In this document: positions 7,452-13,034 of the stretch, piece by piece
Layout of the letters: every line of letters starts with the position of its first letter
Position numbering within the stretch: position 1 is the stretch's first letter
Assembly (NCBI GenBank): GCA_947259605.1
Contig: CAMYMX010000040.1
Location: 1 to 13,034, forward strand
Direction of reading: 5' to 3'
Length of the DNA stretch: 13,034 nucleotides
DNA from: an uncultured Polyangiaceae bacterium
GTDB taxonomy: Bacteria > Myxococcota_A > Polyangia > Polyangiales > Houyiibacteriaceae
The notes under the pieces: generated by a model
What the model saw: only the letters and a program-made list of their open reading frames with translations
The model's database searches: none
Told to the model about the DNA's origin: nothing
Made by a program: the position numbers and the translations under genes

Positions 7452-7524
7452 GCCCAGATAGCTCAGTTGGTAGAGCAGTGGACTGAAAATCCTCGTGTCC
7501 CTGGTTCGATTCCAGGTCTGGGCA
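7452..7524 (+). tRNA. tRNA-Phe (anticodon GAA)
   Basis: The cloverleaf folds by eye. Acceptor stem GCCCAGA (7452-7458) pairs with TCTGGGC (7517-7523). The D stem is GCTC/GAGC, the anticodon loop is CTGAAAA with GAA at 7485-7487, the variable loop is GTGTC, and the T stem CCTGG/CCAGG closes the loop TTCGATT. The discriminator base is A7524. The anticodon stem, GTGGA (7478-7482) against TCCTC (7490-7494), has a U-U mismatch at the 28-42 pair. The genome encodes CC then T after the discriminator, so the CCA end must be completed by the CCA-adding enzyme. The gene ends 1 nt before the stop codon of the convergent DUF2330 gene. Confidence 0.96.
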
Positions 7525-7525
7525 C

Positions 7526-9226
7526 CTAGGCCGGCCGGCGCCGACGCCTCATCAGAAGGACGAACAACGCCAAGCTGGCCCAGGTTGCCGCGTGCGAACG
7601 AGGCGACACCACCCCACATCCACACCCACTCGGAGAAGGCACCGTGGCGTTGTGCTCCGCGAGGGCCCGATGGATGGCCGCCGAGTTGTCCTGCACGACC
7701 GTTGGAGGGCCACTCGTCGTCAGCGATAGGACCAGCGCATTGGCGGGCGGTGCATCTTCATCCCCCACCAGGAAGGGCCAGGGGGCGCCCGGGTTGAGGC
7801 GCACGACGCGGCCGTCCTCGAGCTCGAAACGAGACGGGGCCTCCCAGATGTAGACGCTTCGGTGACACTCGATCACCCGACGCGCCGTGTGGATGTTCGA
7901 GATATCTGGCAGATCCGGGTTGAAGTCGAACAGGGGATCGAGGTCCATTTCGGGCGCCGAGAGCGTCGTATAAAGGCGAGTGACGTAGGGACGCGAAAGC
8001 ACGAGCTCCTGCGTGGCGATCATCGGCTCGACGACTTCCTCGCCTAGGTCTTCGACGAACGCTTGCTTGTCCAGGCCTTCTACGGCCGCGGGGTTGCAGG
8101 CCGGGCATCTCAGGAAGTCATCGACGTCGACGCTGTCAGGAAGAAAACGATCGACCAGCGCCCGGTAGCCGTCCCAGCCCAAGAATCGGCTGCTGCTCTC
8201 GAACACCAGCTCGGATGCAGAGAGAACGTCCACGCTCATCCGGAGCGCCTCCCAATCGGCTCTCTCGAAATCGAAAATCAGCATGCCTTCATAGTCCAAG
8301 CTCGGACCCGCGCGCTCCGACACGAAACCCTGACCGCCGGCTTCGTTTGCCGCCGCGATCACCACTTGGTTGTAATTCCCGGCGCCGTTGAGCCAGTTGA
8401 TGAGCGCTTGGTTCAGCTCGAGCCCTTTGTAGTTGACCGGAACCGCGCGGCTGTCGCCCAGCACCCAGACCATCACGCCCATGTCGTCGTTTGCGGCGAC
8501 AGCGGTCGGCCGAATCGGGATCATCGGTTGGTCGGACTCGTAGGTGATCCACACCGGGCGAATGGTGCCCGTGTCATTTCCTTTGGTGAGCCGGAACGCG
8601 AGTAGATTCATCGCGTCTTGAAGGTATTCGCCGAGCAGGTTCGCGATGTCATCTGGATCTCCGCCCGGGGGCACCACGTCATACCCTTCCAAGGTCAGCC
8701 ATTCGACCGCGACGTCGCCGATCTTCTCCGAGCTCGCTTTCGGTTCGATGACGACGTAGTCGTAAGGACCCACCGTGCCCGATGCGAGGACGTTGACGCC
8801 ACCGTTGCCACCGGCGCCGCCGGAGCCGCTGTCGGTGAAGGTGCCTCCTGGTGCGGAGCCGCTCGACGCGGAATCGCCACGCGGTTGCTTACACCGGCCT
8901 TGGACTTCCGTGGTGAAGGTGTACTGGGGGTTGCTCGCTTGCTGGAGCCGGCCGAACGCCAGATCCGACGATACTTTCACTTCTGGAATCCCGGGCACGG
9001 GGAGCACCCAGGCGAACTCTTCGGAGGGGCCTTCGTATTGGATCTGAACGACCGCGGTCACCGTTTGATCGGCGTTCTTCGCGAAGATGATGCGCTCGGC
9101 AGCCTGGTTCACCGGCGCGGCGGCGGAACAAAAAAGCCCGCCCCAGGCTTGGGCAGGCTTGGGCTGGGCAATCAGGGCCAGCGCGAAGGCTGCGCCAAAA
9201 CCAAGGAAAAGGTGAATTCGAGACAT
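7526..9226 (-). CDS. DUF2330 exported protein with MYXO-CTERM-like tail
   Basis: This encodes 566 residues. A signal peptide covers about 1-27 (hydrophobic core LGFGAAFALALIA, probable cleavage after AQA27). The DUF2330 core follows: WGGLFCSAAAPVNQAAERI (28-46), VTAVVQIQYEG, then FAWVLPVPGIPEV (71-83). A Gly/Ser-rich insert occupies about 116-145. The C-terminus (533-566) carries a SGCGCG motif, a hydrophobic segment (WASLALFVLLM) and a run of five arginines. This is the MYXO-CTERM arrangement, a sorting tag of myxobacterial envelope proteins, although the GCGCG core is a variant. It probably acts at the cell surface; no reaction is known for DUF2330. ATG 9226 is chosen because AAAGGA lies 8 nt upstream; the nearby ATG 9235 would overlap its own ribosome site, and further upstream the frame is unlike protein. 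It is 85 bp downstream of the membrane gene. Confidence 0.88.
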   Translation of the reverse strand: MSRIHLFLGFGAAFALALIAQPKPAQAWGGLFCSAAAPVNQAAERIIFAKNADQTVTAVVQIQYEGPSEEFAWVLPVPGIPEVKVSSDLAFGRLQQASNPQYTFTTEVQGRCKQPRGDSASSGSAPGGTFTDSGSGGAGGNGGVNVLASGTVGPYDYVVIEPKASSEKIGDVAVEWLTLEGYDVVPPGGDPDDIANLLGEYLQDAMNLLAFRLTKGNDTGTIRPVWITYESDQPMIPIRPTAVAANDDMGVMVWVLGDSRAVPVNYKGLELNQALINWLNGAGNYNQVVIAAANEAGGQGFVSERAGPSLDYEGMLIFDFERADWEALRMSVDVLSASELVFESSSRFLGWDGYRALVDRFLPDSVDVDDFLRCPACNPAAVEGLDKQAFVEDLGEEVVEPMIATQELVLSRPYVTRLYTTLSAPEMDLDPLFDFNPDLPDISNIHTARRVIECHRSVYIWEAPSRFELEDGRVVRLNPGAPWPFLVGDEDAPPANALVLSLTTSGPPTVVQDNSAAIHRALAEHNATVPSPSGCGCGVVSPRSHAATWASLALFVLLMRRRRRPA

Positions 9227-9311
9227 TTTTGTCATCCTTTTGAGGCGCGGGGCGCAGGTTGGCACAGAGGAAACCGGTTCACCTTTGAGAGGAGCAAGGG
9301 CCGTGCCAGTA

Positions 9312-10229
9312 CTAGCGGCCGAGGGTCGTCGCCGTGTTGGCTGCAGGCACATCGGCGCCGTTACGAAGCCCCAAGTAAAGCGCGGCCACGAGCAGGGTCC
9401 CCAGGGGCGCGCCAAACAAAAGACCGATGCCGCAGAACATGGCCGAGCCCGCGAAGATCAGCATCGCGAGCACGCCGATGCCGATGATTCGCCAACGTTT
9501 GCCGCGCGCAATACGCCACGAATAGATGATGGCCTCGACGGGGCCCGCGTCGTCGTTGAACGCAAGCTCCGCTTGAATGAAGGTGATGCCAGTGAGGATG
9601 TAGACGTAGAGCGGCAAAAGCAGCAGGCTCGCCAATCCGAAGGGTCTCCCCGCGTCGTCGATGATCTCGCTCATCGGCGTCTCGAGATCGACCGGGCCAA
9701 CGAAGACCAACCAGACGATGACGACGATGGGAAGAATAATCAGGGCGATTCCCAGTAACACCACCAGCGTCTGAACGATGTACTTCCCGATCTTCGAGAG
9801 TTGACTGAACAAAGTCCCGACGGTCGCTCGCTGACCGTGAAGACCCCGCATGGCCATCGCCCAAAGCCCGAGCGTGAAGACTCCGGAGATCACCAACTGG
9901 ACCAGGTACAGAACGATTTGCACGATTACGTCCACGGCGACAAACACCGCGCTCGGGTCGGACCCTGATTTCTGAAACGCGCTGATCAGCCCCCAGACCA
10001 GGCTCAGCGCAAAGGGAACGCCCATTCCAATGAGCCAATACAGAAGCATAGCCAGCACCCAACTGCCGAGATCTCTCGACCAAGCCTCGGAGGCGCGGGA
10101 AAGCAATTCGGTGAGTGCGACCCGCTCCCGGCTCAGTGTGAAACCGAGCTTGACCGGTCGCGGTTCGAACGCGCTGGGTGCTGGCCCCGTTGGCTCGTTG
10201 GGAGGTTCCATCGTTGGAATGATTAGCAT
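9312..10229 (-). CDS. Multi-pass membrane protein (glycerophosphodiester-phosphodiesterase membrane-domain-like)
   Basis: This encodes 305 residues with a cytosolic N-terminal tail of about 50 residues that is Pro-rich, then about six hydrophobic segments near 55-80, 95-128, 148-176, 197-222 and two between 247 and 292. The loop WRIARGKRWRIIGIGVLAM (about 236-254), a basic segment before a membrane helix, is typical of the DUF975 / GPDPase_memb-type membrane families. The assignment is by overall look, so treat it as tentative. No catalytic motif is visible. Start is either ATG 10229 or ATG 10211, and neither has a clear Shine-Dalgarno; 10229 is given. The upstream spacer holds a 9-bp inverted repeat, a possible operator. 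The DUF2330 gene follows on the same strand. Confidence 0.7.
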   Translation of the reverse strand: MLIIPTMEPPNEPTGPAPSAFEPRPVKLGFTLSRERVALTELLSRASEAWSRDLGSWVLAMLLYWLIGMGVPFALSLVWGLISAFQKSGSDPSAVFVAVDVIVQIVLYLVQLVISGVFTLGLWAMAMRGLHGQRATVGTLFSQLSKIGKYIVQTLVVLLGIALIILPIVVIVWLVFVGPVDLETPMSEIIDDAGRPFGLASLLLLPLYVYILTGITFIQAELAFNDDAGPVEAIIYSWRIARGKRWRIIGIGVLAMLIFAGSAMFCGIGLLFGAPLGTLLVAALYLGLRNGADVPAANTATTLGR

Positions 10230-10245
10230 CTGGCCGATGGCCTGC

Positions 10246-10271
10246 GAAGAAAGTCATCTACTACTTTCTTC
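10246..10271. repeat. Perfect 9-bp inverted repeat upstream of the membrane gene
   Basis: GAAGAAAGT (10246-10254) and ACTTTCTTC (10263-10271) are exact reverse complements around an 8-nt loop. The palindrome lies 17 bp before the ATG at 10229, where a regulator could bind. The AT-rich arms stand out from the GC-rich surroundings. It may also form an RNA hairpin in the leader, but no T run follows. Confidence 0.4.
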
Positions 10272-10292
10272 AAACCGGAATCGAAGGCGTGC

Positions 10293-10339
10293 AAAAGGGC
10301 TGCCTGATCGACGACTCAGAGCCCCTTTTCCCGAGTCGT
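10293..10339. repeat. Two overlapping, mutually exclusive inverted repeats
   Basis: AAAAGGGCT (10293-10301) pairs with AGCCCCTTTT (10320-10329) with one extra C and an 18-nt loop. ACGACTC (10311-10317) pairs with GAGTCGT (10333-10339), sharing the loop of the first. They cannot form together. On the minus strand the first ends in CCCTTTT, so it could be a weak terminator of the SDR transcript. This lies in the 181-bp spacer between the SDR and membrane genes. Confidence 0.25.
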
Positions 10340-10390
10340 GAAGAGACCTCGCGATCCTCGCTCTTGCATCGAAGAGCTGCGAGCACACCC

Positions 10391-10413
10391 TAAAAGGGGT
10401 CAGTCCCCTTTTA
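10391..10413 (-). terminator. Terminator-like or REP-like 9-bp hairpin spanning the SDR stop codon
   Basis: TAAAAGGGG (10391-10399) and CCCCTTTTA (10405-10413) are a perfect palindrome with a 5-nt loop (TCAGT on plus, ACTGA on minus). On the minus strand it ends with TTTTA, so it can act as a bidirectional, weak terminator. The stop codon TAA of the SDR gene (10413-10411) lies within its first arm. The AAAAGGGG-loop-CCCCTTTT form resembles REP-type palindromes dispersed in many bacterial genomes. A dispersed-repeat identity cannot be confirmed from one copy. Confidence 0.5.
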
Positions 10414-11322
10414 ATTCCAACGGAAGCCCTCCATCGTCTGCTTGGCGCTGTAGCGGGGCACGAAGCCCGTGGCTTCGATGAAGGCCTTGTTGTCGATGAC
10501 GATGGGGTACTTCACGTGGGCGACTGCGTCGTCGGGGAGGTACGGAAAGCCGAAGCGGCCGAGGACGCTCGAGTAGAGCGGCTCGGGGATCGGCACGGCC
10601 CGCTTGCCGGTGGCGGAACAGACGACGGACAGAGGCACCGGTGCAGGGCCAGCAACATTGAACACACCGCGGAGCTTTTTTTCGACCGCCAAGGTGATCG
10701 CTTCTTCGGCGTCCCACTCGTGCATGAGCTGGTAGAGTGGATCGAAGCCCAGCACCATGGGGACGCGGCTCTTCGAGAGGAAGCCGGCGAGGGTCCCGCC
10801 TCGGCTCGGACCGAGGAAGTAGCAGAGCCGGAGGACCGCCGTATTGAGCTCCGGCCATCGCCAGAGCGCGCTTCCAGCGTAGAGGTCCGCCGCGACCAGG
10901 TCGGCCAGCTCTTTGAAGGCCGCGCCCGCGAGCGGTGGTTCGTCCTCGGTGTGGTAGAGCGGCGAATCCGGGGTGGCGCCGTAAACGGTGTGGCGGCCGA
11001 CGAACACCGCCTGCTTCACGCCGTACTCGTGACAGTACTCGAACAGCTTTCGAGTGCCGCCCAGGTTGATCCGGTAGCGCTCTTCTGTCGAAGTCGTGAA
11101 GTGAGTCACCGTCGCCATGTGAATGAGCGCATCGGGCCGTGAGATGCGAAACACATCCTCCGCAGGGCGTTTGCGAATGTCGGCCTGGTGCATTTCGACG
11201 CCTTCAGGCACGTCGGGCCATGGACGCCGATCGATGCCGACGACCTGGTAACCGCGCCGGACCAATCGGTATGCGACGCCGCGCGCCAAGGTGCCGCTGA
11301 TTCCGGTGATCAAGATCTTCAT
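10411..11322 (-). CDS. SDR-family NAD-dependent epimerase/dehydratase-like protein with altered active site
   Basis: This encodes 303 residues of the extended short-chain dehydrogenase fold. The N-terminal GISGTLARG (7-15) fits the GxxGxxG nucleotide-binding loop and Asp31 at the end of the second strand suggests NAD(H) preference. Later landmarks are DALIHMATVTHF (64-75), INLGGTRKLFEYC (85-97), VGRHTVYG (108-115) and FNVAGP (221-226). The YxxxK catalytic pair is not intact: the likely lysine is Lys137 (LAGAAFKELADL), and the position four before it is Gly133, not Tyr. GRHTVYG replaces the usual SSxxVYG with its serine. It may therefore bind a nucleotide without standard redox chemistry. ATG 11322, with CAGGAG upstream, overlaps the acyltransferase stop as ATGA, so translation is coupled. 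Substrate unknown. Confidence 0.85.
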   Translation of the reverse strand: MKILITGISGTLARGVAYRLVRRGYQVVGIDRRPWPDVPEGVEMHQADIRKRPAEDVFRISRPDALIHMATVTHFTTSTEERYRINLGGTRKLFEYCHEYGVKQAVFVGRHTVYGATPDSPLYHTEDEPPLAGAAFKELADLVAADLYAGSALWRWPELNTAVLRLCYFLGPSRGGTLAGFLSKSRVPMVLGFDPLYQLMHEWDAEEAITLAVEKKLRGVFNVAGPAPVPLSVVCSATGKRAVPIPEPLYSSVLGRFGFPYLPDDAVAHVKYPIVIDNKAFIEATGFVPRYSAKQTMEGFRWN

Positions 11323-12167
11323 CGCCTCTGCTCCTGGTCCGAATCCGGCATGCGCTCGAACATGAATGCCCGCGGGCGGGCGTCGAGCCCCATGCTGATG
11401 AGCCGCTCCATCGCATGACGAACCTCTTCGACGTACTGCGCGATGACGTGATCGGGCTCCGAGCCGTCTCCTTCGAAGTGCATCGGAGGCCCGTAGTACA
11501 CCTGGCAGGCAACCGGCAAGGGAAAGAGAACGAGCTGGGGCGCGACCGGGACGAACGGACCGTTGAGCAACTTCGCGAGCCACTTGATGTGGAACATTTG
11601 GGGAAACGACTCCTCCCCTCCGATGAAGGCGCAGGGGATGACCGGGGTGCCGGTCTTGAGGGCGAGCCGCATGAACCCTGTGCCGAAGCGCACGAGCTTG
11701 TAGCGGTCTTTGTAGAGTTTCCCGGCGCCGCGGGCGCCTTCAGGGAATACGAGCACCAAGCGCTCATCGTTGAGCAGCTGCTCGCCATGCTCGGGCAGGC
11801 CGGTCAGATGGCCCAGCTTGCTCAGTGCCGGGCGCGCGAACGGCGAGCGCGTCAGGAAGTACTCGGCCATGCCCTGGCCGAGCCGAGGGGCTTCGTCGTT
11901 GAGTATCAGCGAGGTGAGAATCATTGCCGCATCGGCGCCAAGACCGCCCGAGTGATTGGGGATGATGAGCCCGCGTCCCGTCGCCGGAACGTTCTCGAGG
12001 CCGAACGCCGTTACCTTGAGGTAGTGACGGTAGACGTAGGCCATCGGCGAATACGCACGAACGAGAGCCTTCCGTGAGAGGCCAAAGCGATCAAAACCGT
12101 AATCGTCGAACTCGATCGGGAGGCGTTCTACGTTTCGCCTGACTTGGGGGTCATTTAGGAGTGACAT
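11319..12167 (-). CDS. PlsC-type lysophospholipid acyltransferase
   Basis: This encodes 282 residues of the LPLAT/PlsC superfamily, which transfers acyl groups from acyl-CoA or acyl-ACP to a lipid or other alcohol acceptor at the inner membrane. Motif I is NHSGGLGAD (71-79), with the catalytic His72 and Asp79 at the H-x6-D spacing of the 'NHSGG..D' subgroup rather than classical H-x4-D. Motif III is FPEGARG (141-147), followed by RFGTGFMRLAL (160-170) and the proline-bearing strand TPVIPCAFIGGEE. The N-terminal stretch YVYRHYLKVTAFGLENVP (44-61) is typical of this family. There is no signal peptide. ATG 12167 is chosen over an upstream TTG at 12203, with CGGGA as ribosome site. Translation is coupled to the SDR gene. 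The acceptor lipid is unknown. Confidence 0.9.
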   Translation of the reverse strand: MSLLNDPQVRRNVERLPIEFDDYGFDRFGLSRKALVRAYSPMAYVYRHYLKVTAFGLENVPATGRGLIIPNHSGGLGADAAMILTSLILNDEAPRLGQGMAEYFLTRSPFARPALSKLGHLTGLPEHGEQLLNDERLVLVFPEGARGAGKLYKDRYKLVRFGTGFMRLALKTGTPVIPCAFIGGEESFPQMFHIKWLAKLLNGPFVPVAPQLVLFPLPVACQVYYGPPMHFEGDGSEPDHVIAQYVEEVRHAMERLISMGLDARPRAFMFERMPDSDQEQRR

Positions 12168-12242
12168 GGTCCCGGCGTGTGGAGCTCGTTCGAGAGAATC
12201 CAATTCATGGATGTTGCCGCGCGCAGCCTGCGGCTCGGACGC

Positions 12243-12509
12243 CTACTTCATGGGCTTCCAGAGTGGGCGCTTGAAGCACCAAAGCGTCTGTCCCTTGATG
12301 CTACCGGCCGAAGTCACGAGCTCCCAGCCTTGCTCACCCATCTTGTTCGCTCGTTCGGTCACCTGCGCAACACCGTCCGCTTCGAAGCATTGGTACTGCC
12401 ATTGGGCATTTTTGGGTGGACCGTCGGCCGCGACCGGGTTGACTCCTGCGATGAACGCGCCTGCGCCCAAAGCTCCCACGACAAACACAGCGATGACGAT
12501 GGCTTTCAT
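12243..12509 (-). CDS. Small exported DUF4177-like protein
   Basis: This encodes 88 residues. A hydrophobic leader (3-22) suggests export with probable cleavage after VAA28. The mature part, about 60 residues, has WQYQCFEAD (37-45) and GEQGWELVTSAGS (58-70) and ends with LWCFKRP (76-82). This is the beta-strand pattern of DUF4177-type domains ('...leeyakeGWElv... yylfkR'). Cys41 and Cys78 could form a disulfide in the periplasm. ATG 12509 is chosen over ATG 12515: the ribosome site GGAGGAGG lies 7 nt before 12509 but directly abuts 12515, so the former fits. Function unknown. It is divergent from the lipoprotein gene at 12655. Confidence 0.8.
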   Translation of the reverse strand: MKAIVIAVFVVGALGAGAFIAGVNPVAADGPPKNAQWQYQCFEADGVAQVTERANKMGEQGWELVTSAGSIKGQTLWCFKRPLWKPMK

Positions 12510-12532
12510 GACCATACCTCCTCCGAACTGCG

Positions 12533-12538
12533 CTTATA
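12533..12538 (-). promoter_or_regulatory. Extended -10 promoter element of the small exported gene
   Basis: On the minus strand TATAAG (12538-12533) is preceded by TGC, giving the TGn extended -10. No good -35 is visible at 17 bp, as often with extended -10 promoters. It would start transcription near 12526, about 17 nt before ATG 12509, and covers the strong GGAGGAGG ribosome site. Confidence 0.4.
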
Positions 12539-12654
12539 GCACGAGGCTTTGCACTTTCGCCTCGGACAGCCGCTGGAGGGCCGATAAGTATCAGGATTAA
12601 TAGCGCATTCGCGGATCCTTGGTCTCGCCGCAAAGCATCCATTAGAGTGGAACA

Positions 12655-13034
12655 ATGCACTTTCAGCGTATTCTATCACTCTTGCTTGGCTCCTCCCTCG
12701 TGCTCGCGATGGCTGCCTGCGGTAGCAGCTCGAGCGGTGACCCCTTCATCGGAACCGGAGGCACGTCCGGAGGCAGCGGGACGGGCGGCGTCGCTGGAAT
12801 CGGAGGCGCCGCTGGAACCGGCGGCCTCGGTACCGGCGGCACCGGTGCAGTCGCTGGTACGGGCGGCACGGGCGCGGTGGCTGGTACGGGTGGCAGCTCG
12901 GGAGAGTGTTACATCATCCAATGCGACGGGCGCGTCACCGATTGCGGAAACTGCATCGATGACGACGGAGACGGTCTGGTCGACAACGACGATCCCGAGT
13001 GCCTCGGACCCTGCGACAACTACGAGGGCGAAGA
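12655..13034 (+). CDS. Lipoprotein with Gly-Thr-rich spacer and Asp/Cys-rich domain (incomplete, runs off window)
   Basis: The first 126 residues are present and the reading frame continues past the window end. The N-terminus has a basic start, the hydrophobic core ILSLLLGSSLVLAM (6-19) and a lipobox-like AMAAC, so Cys22 is probably lipidated. Residues 32-83 are a Gly/Thr/Ala-rich spacer built of GTGG-type units, including two adjacent 9-residue copies of GGTGAVAGT. From about 84 a Cys/Asp-rich segment begins: ECYIIQC, DCGNCIDDDGDGLVDND and DPECLGPC. The DDDGDGLVDND run resembles a calcium-binding Asp-rich motif seen in many myxobacterial surface lipoproteins. ATG 12655 is the only nearby start; the ribosome site is weak. 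Function unknown; likely outer-surface or periplasmic. Confidence 0.75.
   Translation, partial: MHFQRILSLLLGSSLVLAMAACGSSSSGDPFIGTGGTSGGSGTGGVAGIGGAAGTGGLGTGGTGAVAGTGGTGAVAGTGGSSGECYIIQCDGRVTDCGNCIDDDGDGLVDNDDPECLGPCDNYEGE
12835..12888. repeat. Two adjacent 27-bp coding repeats (GGTGAVAGT)
   Basis: Bases 12835-12861 and 12862-12888 are two adjacent 27-bp units differing by a few third-position changes. Each encodes the same nine residues, GGTGAVAGT. Shorter degenerate relatives (GGVAGI, GGAAGT) sit just before. The pattern suggests expansion of the lipoprotein spacer by slippage. Confidence 0.55.

Noticed and set aside
7452..7540. tRNA-Phe as an integration (att) site of a genomic island
   Set aside because: There is no integrase and no repeated tRNA 3' end elsewhere in the window.
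8618..9487. A 289-codon plus-strand open frame opposite the DUF2330 gene
   Set aside because: It is antisense to a clear signal peptide and DUF2330 core, is rich in Arg/His/Gly and shows no family pattern.
10357..10385. Hairpin with GCTCTT/AAGAGC arms near 10360-10377
   Set aside because: It is a short 6-bp stem without T tract or conservation evidence, likely chance.
11323..11583. N-terminal extension of the SDR inside the acyltransferase
   Set aside because: The nucleotide-binding loop starts just after the ATG at 11322, which has a ribosome site; the extension is Arg/Ala-rich.

Overview
The window looks like chromosomal DNA from a high-GC member of the Myxococcota (Polyangia-like deltaproteobacterial lineage). 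The grounds are: the GC-rich codon use; a DUF2330 secreted protein ending in a MYXO-CTERM-like tail (Gly-Cys-Gly-Cys, one hydrophobic segment, Arg cluster); a lipoprotein with a Gly-Thr-rich spacer and an Asp-rich DDDGDG segment; and a CpXC-like protein. The taxonomic call is an inference from these family traits. I see no phage, transposase, integrase or CRISPR genes.

Layout. (1) 154-2222, plus strand: a CpXC-like protein that has lost its cysteine motifs, then a calcineurin-like metallophosphoesterase 20 bp downstream. (2) 2209-7338, minus strand, read right to left: a two-domain SseB-like protein with a long disordered linker, then a tightly overlapping trio of class III aminotransferase, LuxE-type acyl-protein synthetase and LuxC-type acyl-CoA reductase. 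The trio is joined by ATGA and TTGA overlaps and its last gene overlaps the metallophosphoesterase tail to tail by 14 bp. (3) 7452-7524, plus strand: tRNA-Phe(GAA) with a convincing stable-RNA promoter. (4) 7526-12509, minus strand: DUF2330 protein, a multi-pass membrane protein, a 181-bp spacer rich in inverted repeats, an SDR-family protein translationally coupled to a PlsC-type acyltransferase, and a small exported DUF4177-like protein. (5) 12655 to the window end, plus strand: the start of a lipoprotein cut by the window edge.

How the genes may work together. The most interesting unit is the aminotransferase-LuxE-LuxC trio. LuxE activates a fatty acid and carries it as a thioester. LuxC reduces the acyl group with NADPH to an aldehyde. 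A co-translated PLP transaminase is a natural candidate to convert that aldehyde to a primary amine. No luciferase (LuxAB) or acyl transferase (LuxD) is in the window, so this is not a bioluminescence operon here; an acyl-to-amine route is the working hypothesis. The acyltransferase-SDR pair is a second possible lipid-modifying unit. The SDR lacks the usual catalytic tyrosine, so it may bind a nucleotide without normal dehydrogenase chemistry.
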